A DNA stretch of 64,000 nucleotides from Clostridia bacterium (lineage in GTDB: Bacteria; Bacillota; Limnochordia; DTU080; RSA5): assembly GCA_002919235.1 (NCBI GenBank), contig PKEX01000017.1:62001-126000 (forward strand). The letters are read 5' to 3'. Each line of letters starts with the position of its first letter. Positions within the stretch are counted from its first letter, which is position 1. The notes under the pieces are model-generated. The model saw nothing but the letters and a program-made list of their open reading frames with translations, was not told where the DNA came from and made no database searches. Of the stretch, positions 1 through 8,274 are shown one piece after another. Position numbers and translations under genes: made by a program.

Positions 1-555
1 AACACGCTGCTCAACGCGGTGCTCCCGCGAATTCCCGACCTTAAGTATTCCGTCAGCGCGACGACGCGGCCTCCCCGTCCGGGAGAACGGGACGGGGTCG
101 ATTATTTCTTCCTCGACGACGCCGCCTTCGACGCCATGATCGCCAGGGACGAGTTCCTGGAATGGGCGGAGTTTGCCGGCTACCGGTACGGCACCCCGCG
201 GCGCTTCGTCGAGGAGTGCCTCGCTCAAGGGTACGTGGTGATCACCGACGTCGACATCCAGGGCGCGCGGCAGATCAAAGAGAAGATGCCGGACGGCGTG
301 TTCGTGTTCCTCTTGCCCCCTTCGATGGAGGAACTGCAGCGGCGGCTGGAAAGCCGGGGGACGGAGAGCGCCGAAGCGATCAGCCGGAGGCTCAAGATCG
401 CGCTTGAAGAAGTGGCAGCAATCGTAGATTATGATTATTGGATCCTCAACAACCATCTGGAGGAGGCCTGCGAACAGCTGGTCTCCATCATCCGGGCCGA
501 GCGGGCCAGAGTCTGCCGGACTGATTTCAGCACGCTGCCGTTGAAGGGGGAATAG
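1..555 (+). CDS. gmk: guanylate kinase, 5' truncated by window edge
   Basis: This enzyme phosphorylates GMP to GDP with ATP in the cytosol. The reading frame is open from the first base, which begins just after the P-loop (NTLLNAVL), so the start codon and Walker A motif lie outside the window. The GMP-binding segment is visible: SATTRPPRPGERDGVDYFF, followed by a WAEFAGYRYGT-like stretch and the VITDVDIQGARQIK strand. The stop lies 3 bases before rpoZ, so the two genes are probably co-transcribed, as in many Bacillota. The internal ATG at base 19 is not the real start because it would remove the P-loop. Identification is firm. Confidence 0.95.
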   Translation, partial: NTLLNAVLPRIPDLKYSVSATTRPPRPGERDGVDYFFLDDAAFDAMIARDEFLEWAEFAGYRYGTPRRFVEECLAQGYVVITDVDIQGARQIKEKMPDGVFVFLLPPSMEELQRRLESRGTESAEAISRRLKIALEEVAAIVDYDYWILNNHLEEACEQLVSIIRAERARVCRTDFSTLPLKGE

Positions 556-558
556 GCG

Positions 559-768
559 ATGATGAAGCAACCTCCCTTGGAACTGCTGCGCGACAAGGTC
601 GATAGCCGTTACAGCCTGGTGGTCACCGCCGCCAAGCGGGCGCGGCAGCTCCTGGAAGGCGCGCCCCGCCTGGTGGAAGTGGATTCTAACAAGCCCGTCA
701 CCATCGCCCTGCAAGAGCTGGCCCAGGACAAGCTGGTATTTGAGCGGACCCGCACCGGGATCAAGTAA
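559..768 (+). CDS. rpoZ: RNA polymerase omega subunit
   Basis: This 69-residue protein is the omega subunit, which helps the beta-prime subunit fold and join RNA polymerase. Family features are the N-terminal PPLELLRDKVDSRYSLVVTAAKRARQL segment (given here only as a guide, residues 5-30) and the NKPVTIALQELAQDKL core near residues 44-60. It starts 3 bases after the gmk stop, with two adjacent ATGs at 559 and 562. The length is normal for the family. A hairpin terminator lies about 30 bases after the stop, so gmk-rpoZ appears to end a transcription unit. Confidence 0.93.
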   Translation: MMKQPPLELLRDKVDSRYSLVVTAAKRARQLLEGAPRLVEVDSNKPVTIALQELAQDKLVFERTRTGIK

Positions 769-798
769 GACGGTGAGCAGCTCATGGACGCCGCGCGG

Positions 799-827
799 AG
801 CAGCCCTGACCAGGGCTGCTTCTTTGT
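799..827 (+). terminator. Rho-independent terminator after rpoZ
   Basis: A perfect 9-bp stem, AGCAGCCCT (799-807) with AGGGCTGCT (812-820), closes a 4-base loop and is followed by TCTTTGT. It lies between rpoZ and priA. It falls inside the longest possible priA frame, which argues that priA starts downstream at 838. Confidence 0.85.
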
Positions 828-837
828 GACGGGGACC

Positions 838-3072
838 GTGTGCGAGGTCATCGTCGACCTGCACGTTCCCGACGTCGACAGGGTGTTTCACTATACCGTC
901 CCGCCGGAGCTGGAAGGACGGGTGCGGCTTGGGCACCGGGTGCTGGTCCCCTTCGGCCACCGGCCAAGGGTAGAGGGGTACATCATCGGGTTCGGCCCGG
1001 CCGGGGTCCCCCGGGACCGCCTGAAGAGCATCTTGGCCCTGCTGGATGAGGAGCCGCTCCTCACCCCGGCCCAGATCGAAGTGGCCCGCTGGATGCGGGA
1101 CCGCTACGTGTGCCCGCTGGTCCAGGCGCTGCAGTGTTTCTTGCCCCCGGGAAGCCGCCTGCGGTCGGGACGCACCGCCCGGGCGCTCCGGCAGAAGGTG
1201 GCGCGGCTCGCGGATCCGCCCGCGGCCGGGGCGGCCCGGGAGGCCCTGGCCCGGCGCGCGCCCAAGCAGGCGGCCATCATCCAGGTGCTGCTCGAGAACG
1301 AAGCCCCGCTTCCCAGCGCCGAGCTCCTCCGGCGCGCCCAGGCGCCCCGGAGCGCGCTGCATGCCGTGGTTCAAAAGGGGATCGTGATCGAAGAGGAGCA
1401 GACCGCGCGACGGGATCCGTTTCACGGCCGGCCCGCGCCGCACGCCCGGCGGCCGCACGCCTTGACGGAGGATCAGCAGAGGGCGCTGTCCAGGATCCGG
1501 GAGGCGCTGCGCGGCGGCGAGCCCCGCCGCGTGCTCCTCCAAGGGGTGACGGGGAGCGGGAAGACGGAAGTGTACCTCCAGGCTATGGCGGAAGCCCTGG
1601 CGCAGGGGCGCGGCGCGATCCTCTTGGTCCCCGAAATCGCACTCACTCCCCAGACGGTGGCCTACTTCCGGGCGCACTTTCGCGAGCGGGTCGCCGTGCT
1701 GCACAGCCGGCTCTCCTTGGGGGAGCGCTACGACCAGTGGTGGCGGATCTTTGAAGGGGAGCTCCCGGTCGTCATCGGGGCACGCTCCGCCGTCTTCGCG
1801 CCCGTCAAGAAGTTGGGACTGATCATCCTGGACGAGGAGCACGAGACGTCGTACAAGCAGGAGGAAAGCCCGCGCTACCACGCCCGGGACGTGGCGTGGG
1901 CCCGGGCGCAGCGGGAAGGGGCGGTCCTCATCATGGGCTCCGCCACGCCCGCGGTGGAGGTGCGCTGGGCGGCGGAAGCCGGCGAAGCGCTGTGGCTCTC
2001 CTTGCCCCGGAGAGTGCACCGCCGTCCCCTCCCGCGGGTCGAGACGGTGGACCTGCGGGGGGAGCTCCTGGCCGGCAACCGTTCGATGTTCAGCCGCACG
2101 CTGTCGGAAAAGCTGGAAGCGGCTCTGGACCGGGGAGAGCAGGCGGTCCTCTTCATGAACCGGCGGGGAATGGCGTCGTTCCTCTTGTGCCGGGAGTGCG
2201 GCTACGTGCCCCGCTGCACCCAGTGCGAGGTGAGCCTGACGCTGCACGACCCGGGGATTCTCCGCTGCCACTACTGCGACGCGGCGCACCGGCTCCCGGA
2301 AGCCTGCCCGCAGTGCGGCGGGCCTTACCTGCGCCCTTTCGGCGGCGGCACCCAGCGGATCGAGCAGGAAGTGAAGAGGCTGTTTCCCAAGGCGCGGCCC
2401 GTGAGGATGGACGTGGACACCACCGCGCGCAAGGGCGCCCACGAACGGATCGTCGAAGCCTTCGCCGCGGGGCGCTTCAACGTGCTGGTGGGCACCCAGA
2501 TGGTGGCCAAGGGCCTCCACTTCCCCGGCGTGACGCTGGTGGGAGTGGTGTCGGCGGACACGGCGCTGAATCTCCCCGATTTCCGCGCGGCGGAGCGCAC
2601 GTTCCAGCTCCTTTCCCAAGTGGCCGGGCGGGCCGGGAGGGGAGAGCGGGCGGGGGAAGTGGTCATCCAAACCTACGCGCCGGATCACTATGCGATTCGC
2701 GCCGCCGCGGCCCACGACTACGAGGGGTTTTACCGGGCGGAGCTGGCCTATCGCCGGCGCACCGGCTATCCCCCTTTTTCGACGCTGGTGCGCCTGGTGT
2801 GGTCCGGTGAGGGAGAGGAAGAGGTGGTCCGGGCAGCGCAGGCGGCCGGCGCGGCGGCCGCCGGCGACTTGAGAAGCCTGGGGGTGGAGGCGCTGGGCCC
2901 GTCGCCCGCGCCCCTTTCCCGGCTCCAAGGCCGCTATCGCTGGCATCTGATCCTGAAAGGGGAGGGGGAGCCGGCCATTGAGGCGGCCCGCCGCATCAAG
3001 GAGGCGCACGAGGCGACGGGCAGCAGCGGGGTGCGCCTCACGGTCGACGTCGACCCGGTGGGCATGCTGTGA
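838..3072 (+). CDS. priA: primosomal protein N' (PriA helicase)
   Basis: This is the replication-restart DEAH-box helicase, which recognises stalled forks and reloads the replisome. The N-terminal fork-binding domain starts with CEVIVDLHVPDVDRVFHYTV. The helicase core has Walker A GVTGSGKTE, Walker B LDEEHETSYKQ and motif VI QVAGRAGRG. Between them is the PriA zinc region with CRECG, CTQC, CHYC and CPQCGG pairs. The frame is open from 784, but a terminator hairpin occupies 799-827, so the GTG at 838 is chosen; this also places the conserved N-terminus right after the start and gives 744 residues, a usual length. The def gene follows after about 20 bases. Confidence 0.95.
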   Translation: MCEVIVDLHVPDVDRVFHYTVPPELEGRVRLGHRVLVPFGHRPRVEGYIIGFGPAGVPRDRLKSILALLDEEPLLTPAQIEVARWMRDRYVCPLVQALQCFLPPGSRLRSGRTARALRQKVARLADPPAAGAAREALARRAPKQAAIIQVLLENEAPLPSAELLRRAQAPRSALHAVVQKGIVIEEEQTARRDPFHGRPAPHARRPHALTEDQQRALSRIREALRGGEPRRVLLQGVTGSGKTEVYLQAMAEALAQGRGAILLVPEIALTPQTVAYFRAHFRERVAVLHSRLSLGERYDQWWRIFEGELPVVIGARSAVFAPVKKLGLIILDEEHETSYKQEESPRYHARDVAWARAQREGAVLIMGSATPAVEVRWAAEAGEALWLSLPRRVHRRPLPRVETVDLRGELLAGNRSMFSRTLSEKLEAALDRGEQAVLFMNRRGMASFLLCRECGYVPRCTQCEVSLTLHDPGILRCHYCDAAHRLPEACPQCGGPYLRPFGGGTQRIEQEVKRLFPKARPVRMDVDTTARKGAHERIVEAFAAGRFNVLVGTQMVAKGLHFPGVTLVGVVSADTALNLPDFRAAERTFQLLSQVAGRAGRGERAGEVVIQTYAPDHYAIRAAAAHDYEGFYRAELAYRRRTGYPPFSTLVRLVWSGEGEEEVVRAAQAAGAAAAGDLRSLGVEALGPSPAPLSRLQGRYRWHLILKGEGEPAIEAARRIKEAHEATGSSGVRLTVDVDPVGML

Positions 3073-3094
3073 ACGGGCGAAGGGAAGGTGAACG

Positions 3095-3631
3095 ATGGCT
3101 GTCCTGAAATTGAGGTACTTGGGCGATCCGGTCCTGCGGGCCAAAGCGAAGCCCGTGGCTAGGGTGACGAAGCGCATCGCCAAACTGCTTAAAGATATGG
3201 AAGAGACGATGTACGCAGCCGACGGCGTCGGCCTCGCGGCGCCCCAGGTGGGCGTCTCCCAGCGGCTGATCGTCGTCGACGTGGGCGACGGGCCGATCCA
3301 CCTGGTCAATCCTGTCCTCGAAGAGGGAGAAGGCGCCGAGGTGGACCGGGAGGGGTGCTTGAGCATTCCCGGCGTGTTCGGGTACGTGGAGCGCTACGCC
3401 CGGGTGGTGGTCTCCGGGCTGGACGGGAACGGAAAGCCCATCAGGGTCGAAGGCTCGGGCCTCTTGGCCCGGGCGCTCCAGCACGAAATCGACCACCTCG
3501 ACGGCGTGCTTTTCATCGACAAGGCTACGGGCCTCGTGCAGGCGGGCGAAGAGCCCGGCGAAGAACCGCAGCCCGGCGGAGAGGCCCCGTCCGGCCGGGA
3601 TGCCGGCCAACCCGGAGCGGGGGGACCGTAG
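3095..3631 (+). CDS. def: peptide deformylase
   Basis: This metalloenzyme removes the formyl group from the initiator methionine of new proteins. All three family motifs are present: GVGLAAPQVG, EGCLSIP (metal-binding Cys) and QHEIDHLDG (two metal His and the catalytic Glu). The start is the ATG at 3095, behind a GGGAAGGTG site. After the catalytic domain (about residue 148) there is a Gly/Pro/Glu-rich tail of roughly 30 residues that is unlikely to be structured. It ends one base before the fmt start, consistent with the common def-fmt pair acting at the two ends of the formylation cycle. Confidence 0.95.
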   Translation: MAVLKLRYLGDPVLRAKAKPVARVTKRIAKLLKDMEETMYAADGVGLAAPQVGVSQRLIVVDVGDGPIHLVNPVLEEGEGAEVDREGCLSIPGVFGYVERYARVVVSGLDGNGKPIRVEGSGLLARALQHEIDHLDGVLFIDKATGLVQAGEEPGEEPQPGGEAPSGRDAGQPGAGGP

Positions 3632-3632
3632 G

Positions 3633-4568
3633 GTGCGCATCGTGTTCATGGGCACGCCTGAATTTGCCGTACCCAGCCTGAGGGAGCTGCACCGGCGGGG
3701 ATTCCGGATCGAAGCCGTAGTGACTCAACCTGACCGGCCCCGGGGCAGGGGCCACCGGGTGCTTCCCACGCCGGTGGCGCTGGAGGCGGAGCGGCTCGGG
3801 CTTCCCGTGTACAAGCCTGCCAGAGTCTCGGAGCCTGAGTTCGCCGGGGAGCTTCGCCGGCTGGAGCCGGACGCCATCGCCCTGGTGGCCTTCGGCCAGC
3901 TGATCCCCAAGGCCATTCTAGAGCTGCCGCGGCTGGGGTGCGTCAACGTGCACCCGTCGCTCCTGCCCCGCTACCGGGGGGCGTCTCCGATTCACGCGCC
4001 GATCCTGGCCGGCGACGCCGAGACCGGCGTCACGACCATGCTGATGGACGAAGGGTTGGACACCGGCGACATCCTGATGCAGGAGCGGGTGCCCATCGCG
4101 CCCCACGAGCACGCCGGGGACCTGCACGACCGGCTGGCCGCCCTCGGGGCGAGGCTCCTGGCGGAGACGCTGGACGGGCTGGCCGCCGGAAGGCTGGTCC
4201 CGGTGCCGCAAGACGACGCGCTGGCGTCCTACGCGCCGAAAGTGCAGAAGGTGGAGCTCGACTGGAGCCTTCCCCATGAGACGGTGGCCCGCACCATCCG
4301 GGGGCTGTCTCCTTTCCCCGGGGTCTATACCTTCCGCGGGGAACAGCGGCTCAAGCTTCACCGGGCTGTCCCCGGGCGAGGCGATCCGGCGCAGGCCGCC
4401 CCGGGCGAGGTGCTCGCGGTGGGAGAGGAGGGGATCGCCGTGGCCTGCGGCGGCGGGAGCGTCCTGGTGACCGAGGTGCAGCCGGAGGGCAAAGCGGTGA
4501 TGCGGGCCGCGGACTTCGCCCGGGGATACCGGGTGGCGGCGGGCGAGCGCTGGGGCCGGTCGGCTTGA
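3633..4568 (+). CDS. fmt: methionyl-tRNA formyltransferase
   Basis: The enzyme formylates initiator Met-tRNA using 10-formyltetrahydrofolate. The N-terminus RIVFMGTPEFAVPSL, the folate-site segment HPSLLPRYRGASPI and the catalytic Asp in ETGVTTMLMDEGLDTGDIL are typical, and a C-terminal OB-like domain follows from about residue 205. The GTG at 3633 gives the standard N-terminus; an ATG at 3600 in the same frame would overlap def by 32 bases and add residues not typical of the family. Length is 311 residues. It pairs with def just upstream. Confidence 0.95.
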   Translation: MRIVFMGTPEFAVPSLRELHRRGFRIEAVVTQPDRPRGRGHRVLPTPVALEAERLGLPVYKPARVSEPEFAGELRRLEPDAIALVAFGQLIPKAILELPRLGCVNVHPSLLPRYRGASPIHAPILAGDAETGVTTMLMDEGLDTGDILMQERVPIAPHEHAGDLHDRLAALGARLLAETLDGLAAGRLVPVPQDDALASYAPKVQKVELDWSLPHETVARTIRGLSPFPGVYTFRGEQRLKLHRAVPGRGDPAQAAPGEVLAVGEEGIAVACGGGSVLVTEVQPEGKAVMRAADFARGYRVAAGERWGRSA

Positions 4569-4594
4569 CAGGGAAAGAGTGCCGAAGGTATGTT
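4565..4594 (+). promoter_or_regulatory. candidate sigma-A promoter before the zinc peptidase gene
   Basis: TTGACA at 4565-4570 and TATGTT at 4589-4594 are separated by 18 bases. The -35 box is perfect and overlaps the end of fmt. It would drive the peptidase-rsmB unit, about 90 bases upstream of the next start. Confidence 0.55.
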
Positions 4595-4683
4595 CAAGAT
4601 GAAGCTGGCATAGAGTAACGCCGGCGCCTGTCTTGGGCAAGCGTGGGGGCCTTGCCGGCCAGTTCCTTCAGGAGGTCCGATGC

Positions 4684-5394
4684 ATGTACTGGGGTGCGTT
4701 TTATCTCGATCCGTACGGGATCATCTTCCTGCTTCCGGCTTTGGTCCTTTCTCTTTACGCACAGTTCAAAGTGCAGGCGACGTTCAACAAATACGTGCGG
4801 GTCCCGGCCCGCAGCGGCATGACGGGCGCGGAGGTGGCCCGGCGCATCCTGGATGCCGCGGGCCTGTATGACGTGCCGGTCCAGCTTACCCCGGGGCACC
4901 TGACGGACCACTACGATCCCCGGGCCCGGGTGATGCGCCTCTCCCGGGAGGTATATTACGGGACCTCCGTGGCGTCGCTGGGCGTCGCCGCGCACGAGGC
5001 GGGCCACGCGCTCCAGCACAAGGAGAACTACATCCCGCTCAACATCCGCTCGCAGCTTTTCCCGGTGGCGGCCATCGGCTCGCAGATGGCACTGCCCCTG
5101 TTTTTCCTGGGATTGATCTTCGGAGCGCCGGGCTTGAGCGACACCCTGATGAACCTGGGGATCTGGCTCTTCGCCGCCGCCGTGGCCTTCCAGGTGGTGA
5201 CGCTCCCGGTGGAGTTCAACGCGAGCGCGCGCGCGGTGAAGATGCTGGTCTCCCACGGTTTCATCGACCGGGATGAGGTGCCCCGCACCCGGGCCGTTCT
5301 CAACGCGGCGGCTCTCACCTACGTGGCCGCGGCGGCGGTGGCGGCACTGCAGCTCTTGCGGCTGATCATGCTGCGGAACGCCAGGAGAGACTGA
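4684..5394 (+). CDS. membrane zinc metallopeptidase, YugP family
   Basis: This is a membrane-embedded neutral zinc peptidase of the DUF2201/YugP type; its substrate is unknown. The zinc motif HEAGH sits in a VAAHEAGHALQH context at about residue 105-116. The protein has one N-terminal membrane segment (YGIIFLLPALVLSLYAQF), two central segments (MALPLFFLGLIFG and GIWLFAAAVAFQVV) and a hydrophobic C-terminal helix. The ATG at 4684 is chosen because CAGGAGGTCC precedes it; the upstream TTG at 4633 would add a charged stretch. It stops 6 bases before rsmB, so they are co-transcribed. The gene is commonly placed between fmt and rsmB in Bacillota. Confidence 0.88.
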   Translation: MYWGAFYLDPYGIIFLLPALVLSLYAQFKVQATFNKYVRVPARSGMTGAEVARRILDAAGLYDVPVQLTPGHLTDHYDPRARVMRLSREVYYGTSVASLGVAAHEAGHALQHKENYIPLNIRSQLFPVAAIGSQMALPLFFLGLIFGAPGLSDTLMNLGIWLFAAAVAFQVVTLPVEFNASARAVKMLVSHGFIDRDEVPRTRAVLNAAALTYVAAAAVAALQLLRLIMLRNARRD

Positions 5395-5400
5395 CCGCCG

Positions 5401-6774
5401 GTGGCCGCACCCAGCCCGGCCCGGACCGCCGCCCTCAAGGCGCTCGTCCGGGTGGAGCAGGACAGGGCGTACGCCCCTTTGGCCCTTTCGGCTGCGCTGG
5501 GGCCGTCGCTTTCCCGCCGGGACCGGGCCCTCGCGACGGAGCTGGTCTACGGGACCCTCCGCTGGCAGGGACAGATCGACTATTACCTGCAGGCCTTCTC
5601 TCATCGTCCTCTGGACAAGCTTTCCGCCTGGAGCCGCGCGGCGCTGCGCCTCGCGGTGTACCAGGCTCTTTTTATGGACTCGGTCCCGCTGCCCGTCGCC
5701 GCCAGCGAATCGGTCCTCCTGGTGAAGGAGCGGGAGCCGTGGGCGGCGGGATACGTCAACGGGGTCCTGCGGGCGTTCTCCCGCGGCTGGCAGGAGGTGG
5801 CTTTCCCCGATCCGGGCGAGAACCCGGCGGCGTACCTGGCCGCGGCCGCCTCTCACCCGCAGTGGCTGGTGGCCCGCTGGCTCTCCCGGTGGGGATTCGA
5901 ACGGACGGAGCAGATCTGCCGTTCGAACAACCGGGCTGCACCCGTCACCGTGCGGGTGAACGGGACGGTCACCGGGGTGGATTCCCTGGAGGAAGCGTTC
6001 GCCCGGGCCCGGATCCCCGTAGAGCGGGGCCGGCTGTCGCCGAGCGCCTTGCGCCTCCAGCGCACCGGCGCCGTCCAGGGCCTGCCGGGCTTTGAGGCCG
6101 GGCATTTTCAGGTTCAGGACGAGAGTTCCCAGCTGGTGGCGTGGGTGGTGGACCCGCACCCGGGCCACCGGGTGGCGGACCTCTGCGCGGGCCCGGGAGG
6201 GAAAAGCACGCACCTGGCGGAGCTATTGGCCTTGCGGGGCGCCGGGCCGCAGGACCCGCCGGTGACCGCCGTCGAGCTTCATCCCCACAAGGCGCGGCTC
6301 ATCGAAGAGAGCGCGGCGCGCCTTGGGCTTTCGGAAAGGATCCGGACCTTGGCCGCCGACGCGCGCGAGCTTGGGCCCCAGCACGGCGTCTTCGACCGGG
6401 TGCTGGTGGATGTCCCCTGCTCCGGCACGGGGGTGCTGCGCCGGCGGCCCGACCTGCGCTGGCAGCGCGGGGCAGAAGATCTTCCCGCCCTGGTGAAGCT
6501 GCAGCGGGAGCTCCTTCGCGCCGCGGCTCGCGTCACGGCGCCCGGCGGCGTGCTGGTCTACAGCACGTGTTCGCTGGAACCCGAGGAAAACCGGGAGGTT
6601 TTCGAGTGGTTCCTGCGGGAGTTTCCCGAATTCGAACCGTCTCCCATCCAGGGGTTCCTGCCGGAACCCGCCCGCAGCCGGCTGTCCGCAGCGGGGCCGG
6701 TCCTGGAGATCCTGCCCGATGAGTTCGAGACGGACGGCTTTTTCATCTTCCGCGCGGCGCGCCGGGCCTCCTGA
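5401..6774 (+). CDS. rsmB: 16S rRNA (cytosine(967)-C(5))-methyltransferase
   Basis: The enzyme methylates C967 of 16S rRNA. An N-terminal NusB-like RNA-binding domain (ARTAALKALVRVEQ onward, about residues 1-140) precedes the SAM-dependent domain with motif VADLCAGPGGKSTHLAELL, the catalytic DVPCSGTGVLRRRPDLRW and a second catalytic Cys in VYSTCSLEPEEN. It starts with GTG 6 bases after the peptidase gene. Length is 457 residues, normal for the family. The C-terminal half of the Rossmann domain is intact, and no odd features were seen. Confidence 0.95.
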   Translation: MAAPSPARTAALKALVRVEQDRAYAPLALSAALGPSLSRRDRALATELVYGTLRWQGQIDYYLQAFSHRPLDKLSAWSRAALRLAVYQALFMDSVPLPVAASESVLLVKEREPWAAGYVNGVLRAFSRGWQEVAFPDPGENPAAYLAAAASHPQWLVARWLSRWGFERTEQICRSNNRAAPVTVRVNGTVTGVDSLEEAFARARIPVERGRLSPSALRLQRTGAVQGLPGFEAGHFQVQDESSQLVAWVVDPHPGHRVADLCAGPGGKSTHLAELLALRGAGPQDPPVTAVELHPHKARLIEESAARLGLSERIRTLAADARELGPQHGVFDRVLVDVPCSGTGVLRRRPDLRWQRGAEDLPALVKLQRELLRAAARVTAPGGVLVYSTCSLEPEENREVFEWFLREFPEFEPSPIQGFLPEPARSRLSAAGPVLEILPDEFETDGFFIFRAARRAS

Positions 6775-6982
6775 ACCGGCTGGCCCCGGCTTCTCCAGCC
6801 TTCCCCCATTTCCTGCCTATTTTGTTAACTTGCAGAATTTGAGGGAAATTAAAGGGAACCGCTGGCATGGCTCGAACGTTAAGACCTGTGGGGAGGAGCC
6901 CATCGCGATACTCGGCAAGCTCCCCCGAAAGGGCTTGAGGCCTGAAGCCCGGAGGAGCGCGCCGCGAGGAGGAAGGCGTCGG
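6775..6982. other. intergenic region upstream of spo0A
   Basis: About 208 bases with an AT-rich patch around 6815-6860 that contrasts with the surrounding GC. A GAATTT element near 6835 resembles a sigma-H -10 box, but no matching -35 box was found, and only imperfect 0A-box-like sequences were seen. The spo0A promoter is probably here but is not resolved by eye. Confidence 0.3.
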
Positions 6983-7768
6983 ATGCCAAGCCAGTTGATT
7001 CGCGTGCTCATCGCCGACAACAACCTCGAGCTGTGCCGGACGATCCAGGAGTTCCTGGACAGCCAAGGGGACATGGAAGTGGTCGCCCTTGCCCACGACG
7101 GCCAGCAAGCGCTGGAGGAGATGGCGCGTGAGCGCCCCGACGTGGTGATCCTCGACATCACCATGCCCAACCTGGACGGCATGGCCGTCCTGGAACACAT
7201 GGGAGAGCTGGACCTGGATCCGCAGCCCAAGGTGATCGTCCTCACCGCCCTGGGGCGGGAGGACATTATCCAGCGCTTCACCGAACTGGGAGCCGACTAT
7301 TTCATCATCAAGCCCTTTGACTTGGAGCTCCTCGCCGAGCGGATCCGGCAGTTCTCGCTGCCCAAGAACGGCAGCGTGGTGCGGGAGGGGCGGGGCGTCA
7401 CCGGCGTGCCCAGCTACACGGAGGCGTCGCTCACGGTGACCCAGCTCCTGCACGAGATGGGTGTCCCGCCCAACTTTAAGGGATATAACTACTTGCGGGA
7501 CGCGGTGCTGATGGCCCTGCGGGATCCGCAGCTCTTGGGCGGCTCGCTCACCAAGCGGGTCTACCCGCAGCTGGCGGAGAAGTACGGCTCGACGCCCGGC
7601 GGGGTTGAAGCGGCCATCCGCAACGCGGTCCTGGCCTGCTACGAGCGGGGCAACCAGGAGTTCATCCACAAGCTCTGCGGCGTAGGAAGCAGGAGGAGCT
7701 GCCCCACCAACTCCATGGTCATCGCCAAGCTCGCCGACCACATCCGCCTGCAAAAGAAGGTGGGATGA
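6983..7768 (+). CDS. spo0A: sporulation transcription factor Spo0A
   Basis: This is the master response regulator of sporulation. The receiver domain (about residues 1-125) has the acidic pocket in LIADNN, the phospho-acceptor Asp in VVILDITMPNLDG and the conserved Lys in FIIKPFD. After a linker, the Spo0A C-terminal DNA-binding domain is clear: TQLLHEMGVPPNFKGYNYL, the recognition-helix region GSTPGGVEAAIRNAV and the end PTNSMVIAKLADHIRLQ. The ATG at 6983 follows GAGGAGGAAGG. The longer frame from 6719 runs through rsmB and is not coding upstream. The gene is separated from spoIVB, its usual partner; here it follows rsmB. Confidence 0.97.
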   Translation: MPSQLIRVLIADNNLELCRTIQEFLDSQGDMEVVALAHDGQQALEEMARERPDVVILDITMPNLDGMAVLEHMGELDLDPQPKVIVLTALGREDIIQRFTELGADYFIIKPFDLELLAERIRQFSLPKNGSVVREGRGVTGVPSYTEASLTVTQLLHEMGVPPNFKGYNYLRDAVLMALRDPQLLGGSLTKRVYPQLAEKYGSTPGGVEAAIRNAVLACYERGNQEFIHKLCGVGSRRSCPTNSMVIAKLADHIRLQKKVG

Positions 7769-7795
7769 CCCCGCCCGGGTTTGCGACGCCCCCGG

Positions 7796-8026
7796 TCAGG
7801 CGCCGGCGTCCTCTGCCGGGCCCGCGGAGACGGCGCGGGCGGCGTACGGCTCCATCTCCTTCAAGAGGTCTTCCAGGAGCTTGATCTGCTCCTCTTTAAG
7901 CCTTAGGATGCGGAGGACCTTTTGGTGGAGCTGCGGCGCCCGGGTTCTCAGCATCAGTTCGTGGTAGTCGTGACGGAGAAGGAGGCGCTCGAGGAGCAGG
8001 AGCTTCTCGGTCACATGCTCGTGCAC
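7796..8026 (-). CDS. small helical protein of unknown function
   Basis: A 76-residue protein that I do not recognise. It looks almost entirely helical and charged: a Leu-rich N-terminus (TEKLLLLERLLLR) and a heptad-like core (VLRILRLKEEQIKLLEDLLKEME) suggest a coiled coil; the last 15 residues are Ala-rich. The GTG start at 8026 has an AAAGGGGG site about 9 bases upstream, which supports a real gene. It converges on spo0A with a 27-base gap and lies downstream of tRNA-Pro and its terminator. A sporulation link is only suggested by the neighbour. Confidence 0.6.
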   Translation of the reverse strand: MHEHVTEKLLLLERLLLRHDYHELMLRTRAPQLHQKVLRILRLKEEQIKLLEDLLKEMEPYAARAVSAGPAEDAGA

Positions 8027-8118
8027 CGCGCCGGACCCCCTTTGGCGTCGGATTCTCGGGATATGTGTATGCCGCTGCTTGATTAGGGGTCCGGCGATGG
8101 GCTACACTAAACAAGGAA

Positions 8119-8142
8119 AGAGCCCACTTCAGAGTGGGCTCT
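8119..8142 (-). terminator. terminator of the tRNA-Pro transcript
   Basis: A perfect 10-bp stem, AGAGCCCACT (8119-8128) with AGTGGGCTCT (8133-8142), has a 4-base loop. Read on the minus strand, it is followed by a T-rich run (TTCCTTGTTT). It lies 14 bases past the tRNA 3' end, where a terminator is expected. Confidence 0.85.
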
Positions 8143-8155
8143 TGTCCGGTCTGCC

Positions 8156-8233
8156 TGGTCGGGGCGGCCAGATTTGAACTGGCGGCCTCTGCGTCCCGAA
8201 CGCAGCGCTCTAACCAAGCTGAGCTACGCCCCG
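8156..8233 (-). tRNA. tRNA-Pro (anticodon CGG)
   Basis: On the minus strand, the acceptor arms CGGGGCG (8233-8227) and CGCCCCG (8166-8160) pair perfectly, followed by discriminator A and an encoded CCA (8158-8156). The D arm (GCTCAGCTTGGTTAGAGC), a 5-bp anticodon stem CTGCG/CGCAG with loop TTCGGGA, and the T arm GCCAG-TTCAAAT-CTGGC are all present. The loop gives anticodon CGG, which reads the proline codon CCG. This codon is frequent in this GC-rich genome. Confidence 0.95.
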
Positions 8234-8274
8234 GCTGCGGCACAAGGTGATTATAGCCCAAGCTCCGGCCGTTG

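Noticed and set aside
784-837. N-terminal extension of priA
   Set aside because: A terminator hairpin with T-run lies at 799-827, so translation from 784 is unlikely; the conserved N-terminus starts right after 838.
4594-6213. 539-residue minus-strand frame opposite the zinc peptidase and rsmB
   Set aside because: It covers two real genes on the other strand and has no recognisable domain.
6775-6982. 0A boxes upstream of spo0A
   Set aside because: Only partial matches to TGTCGAA were found by eye; not enough to call.
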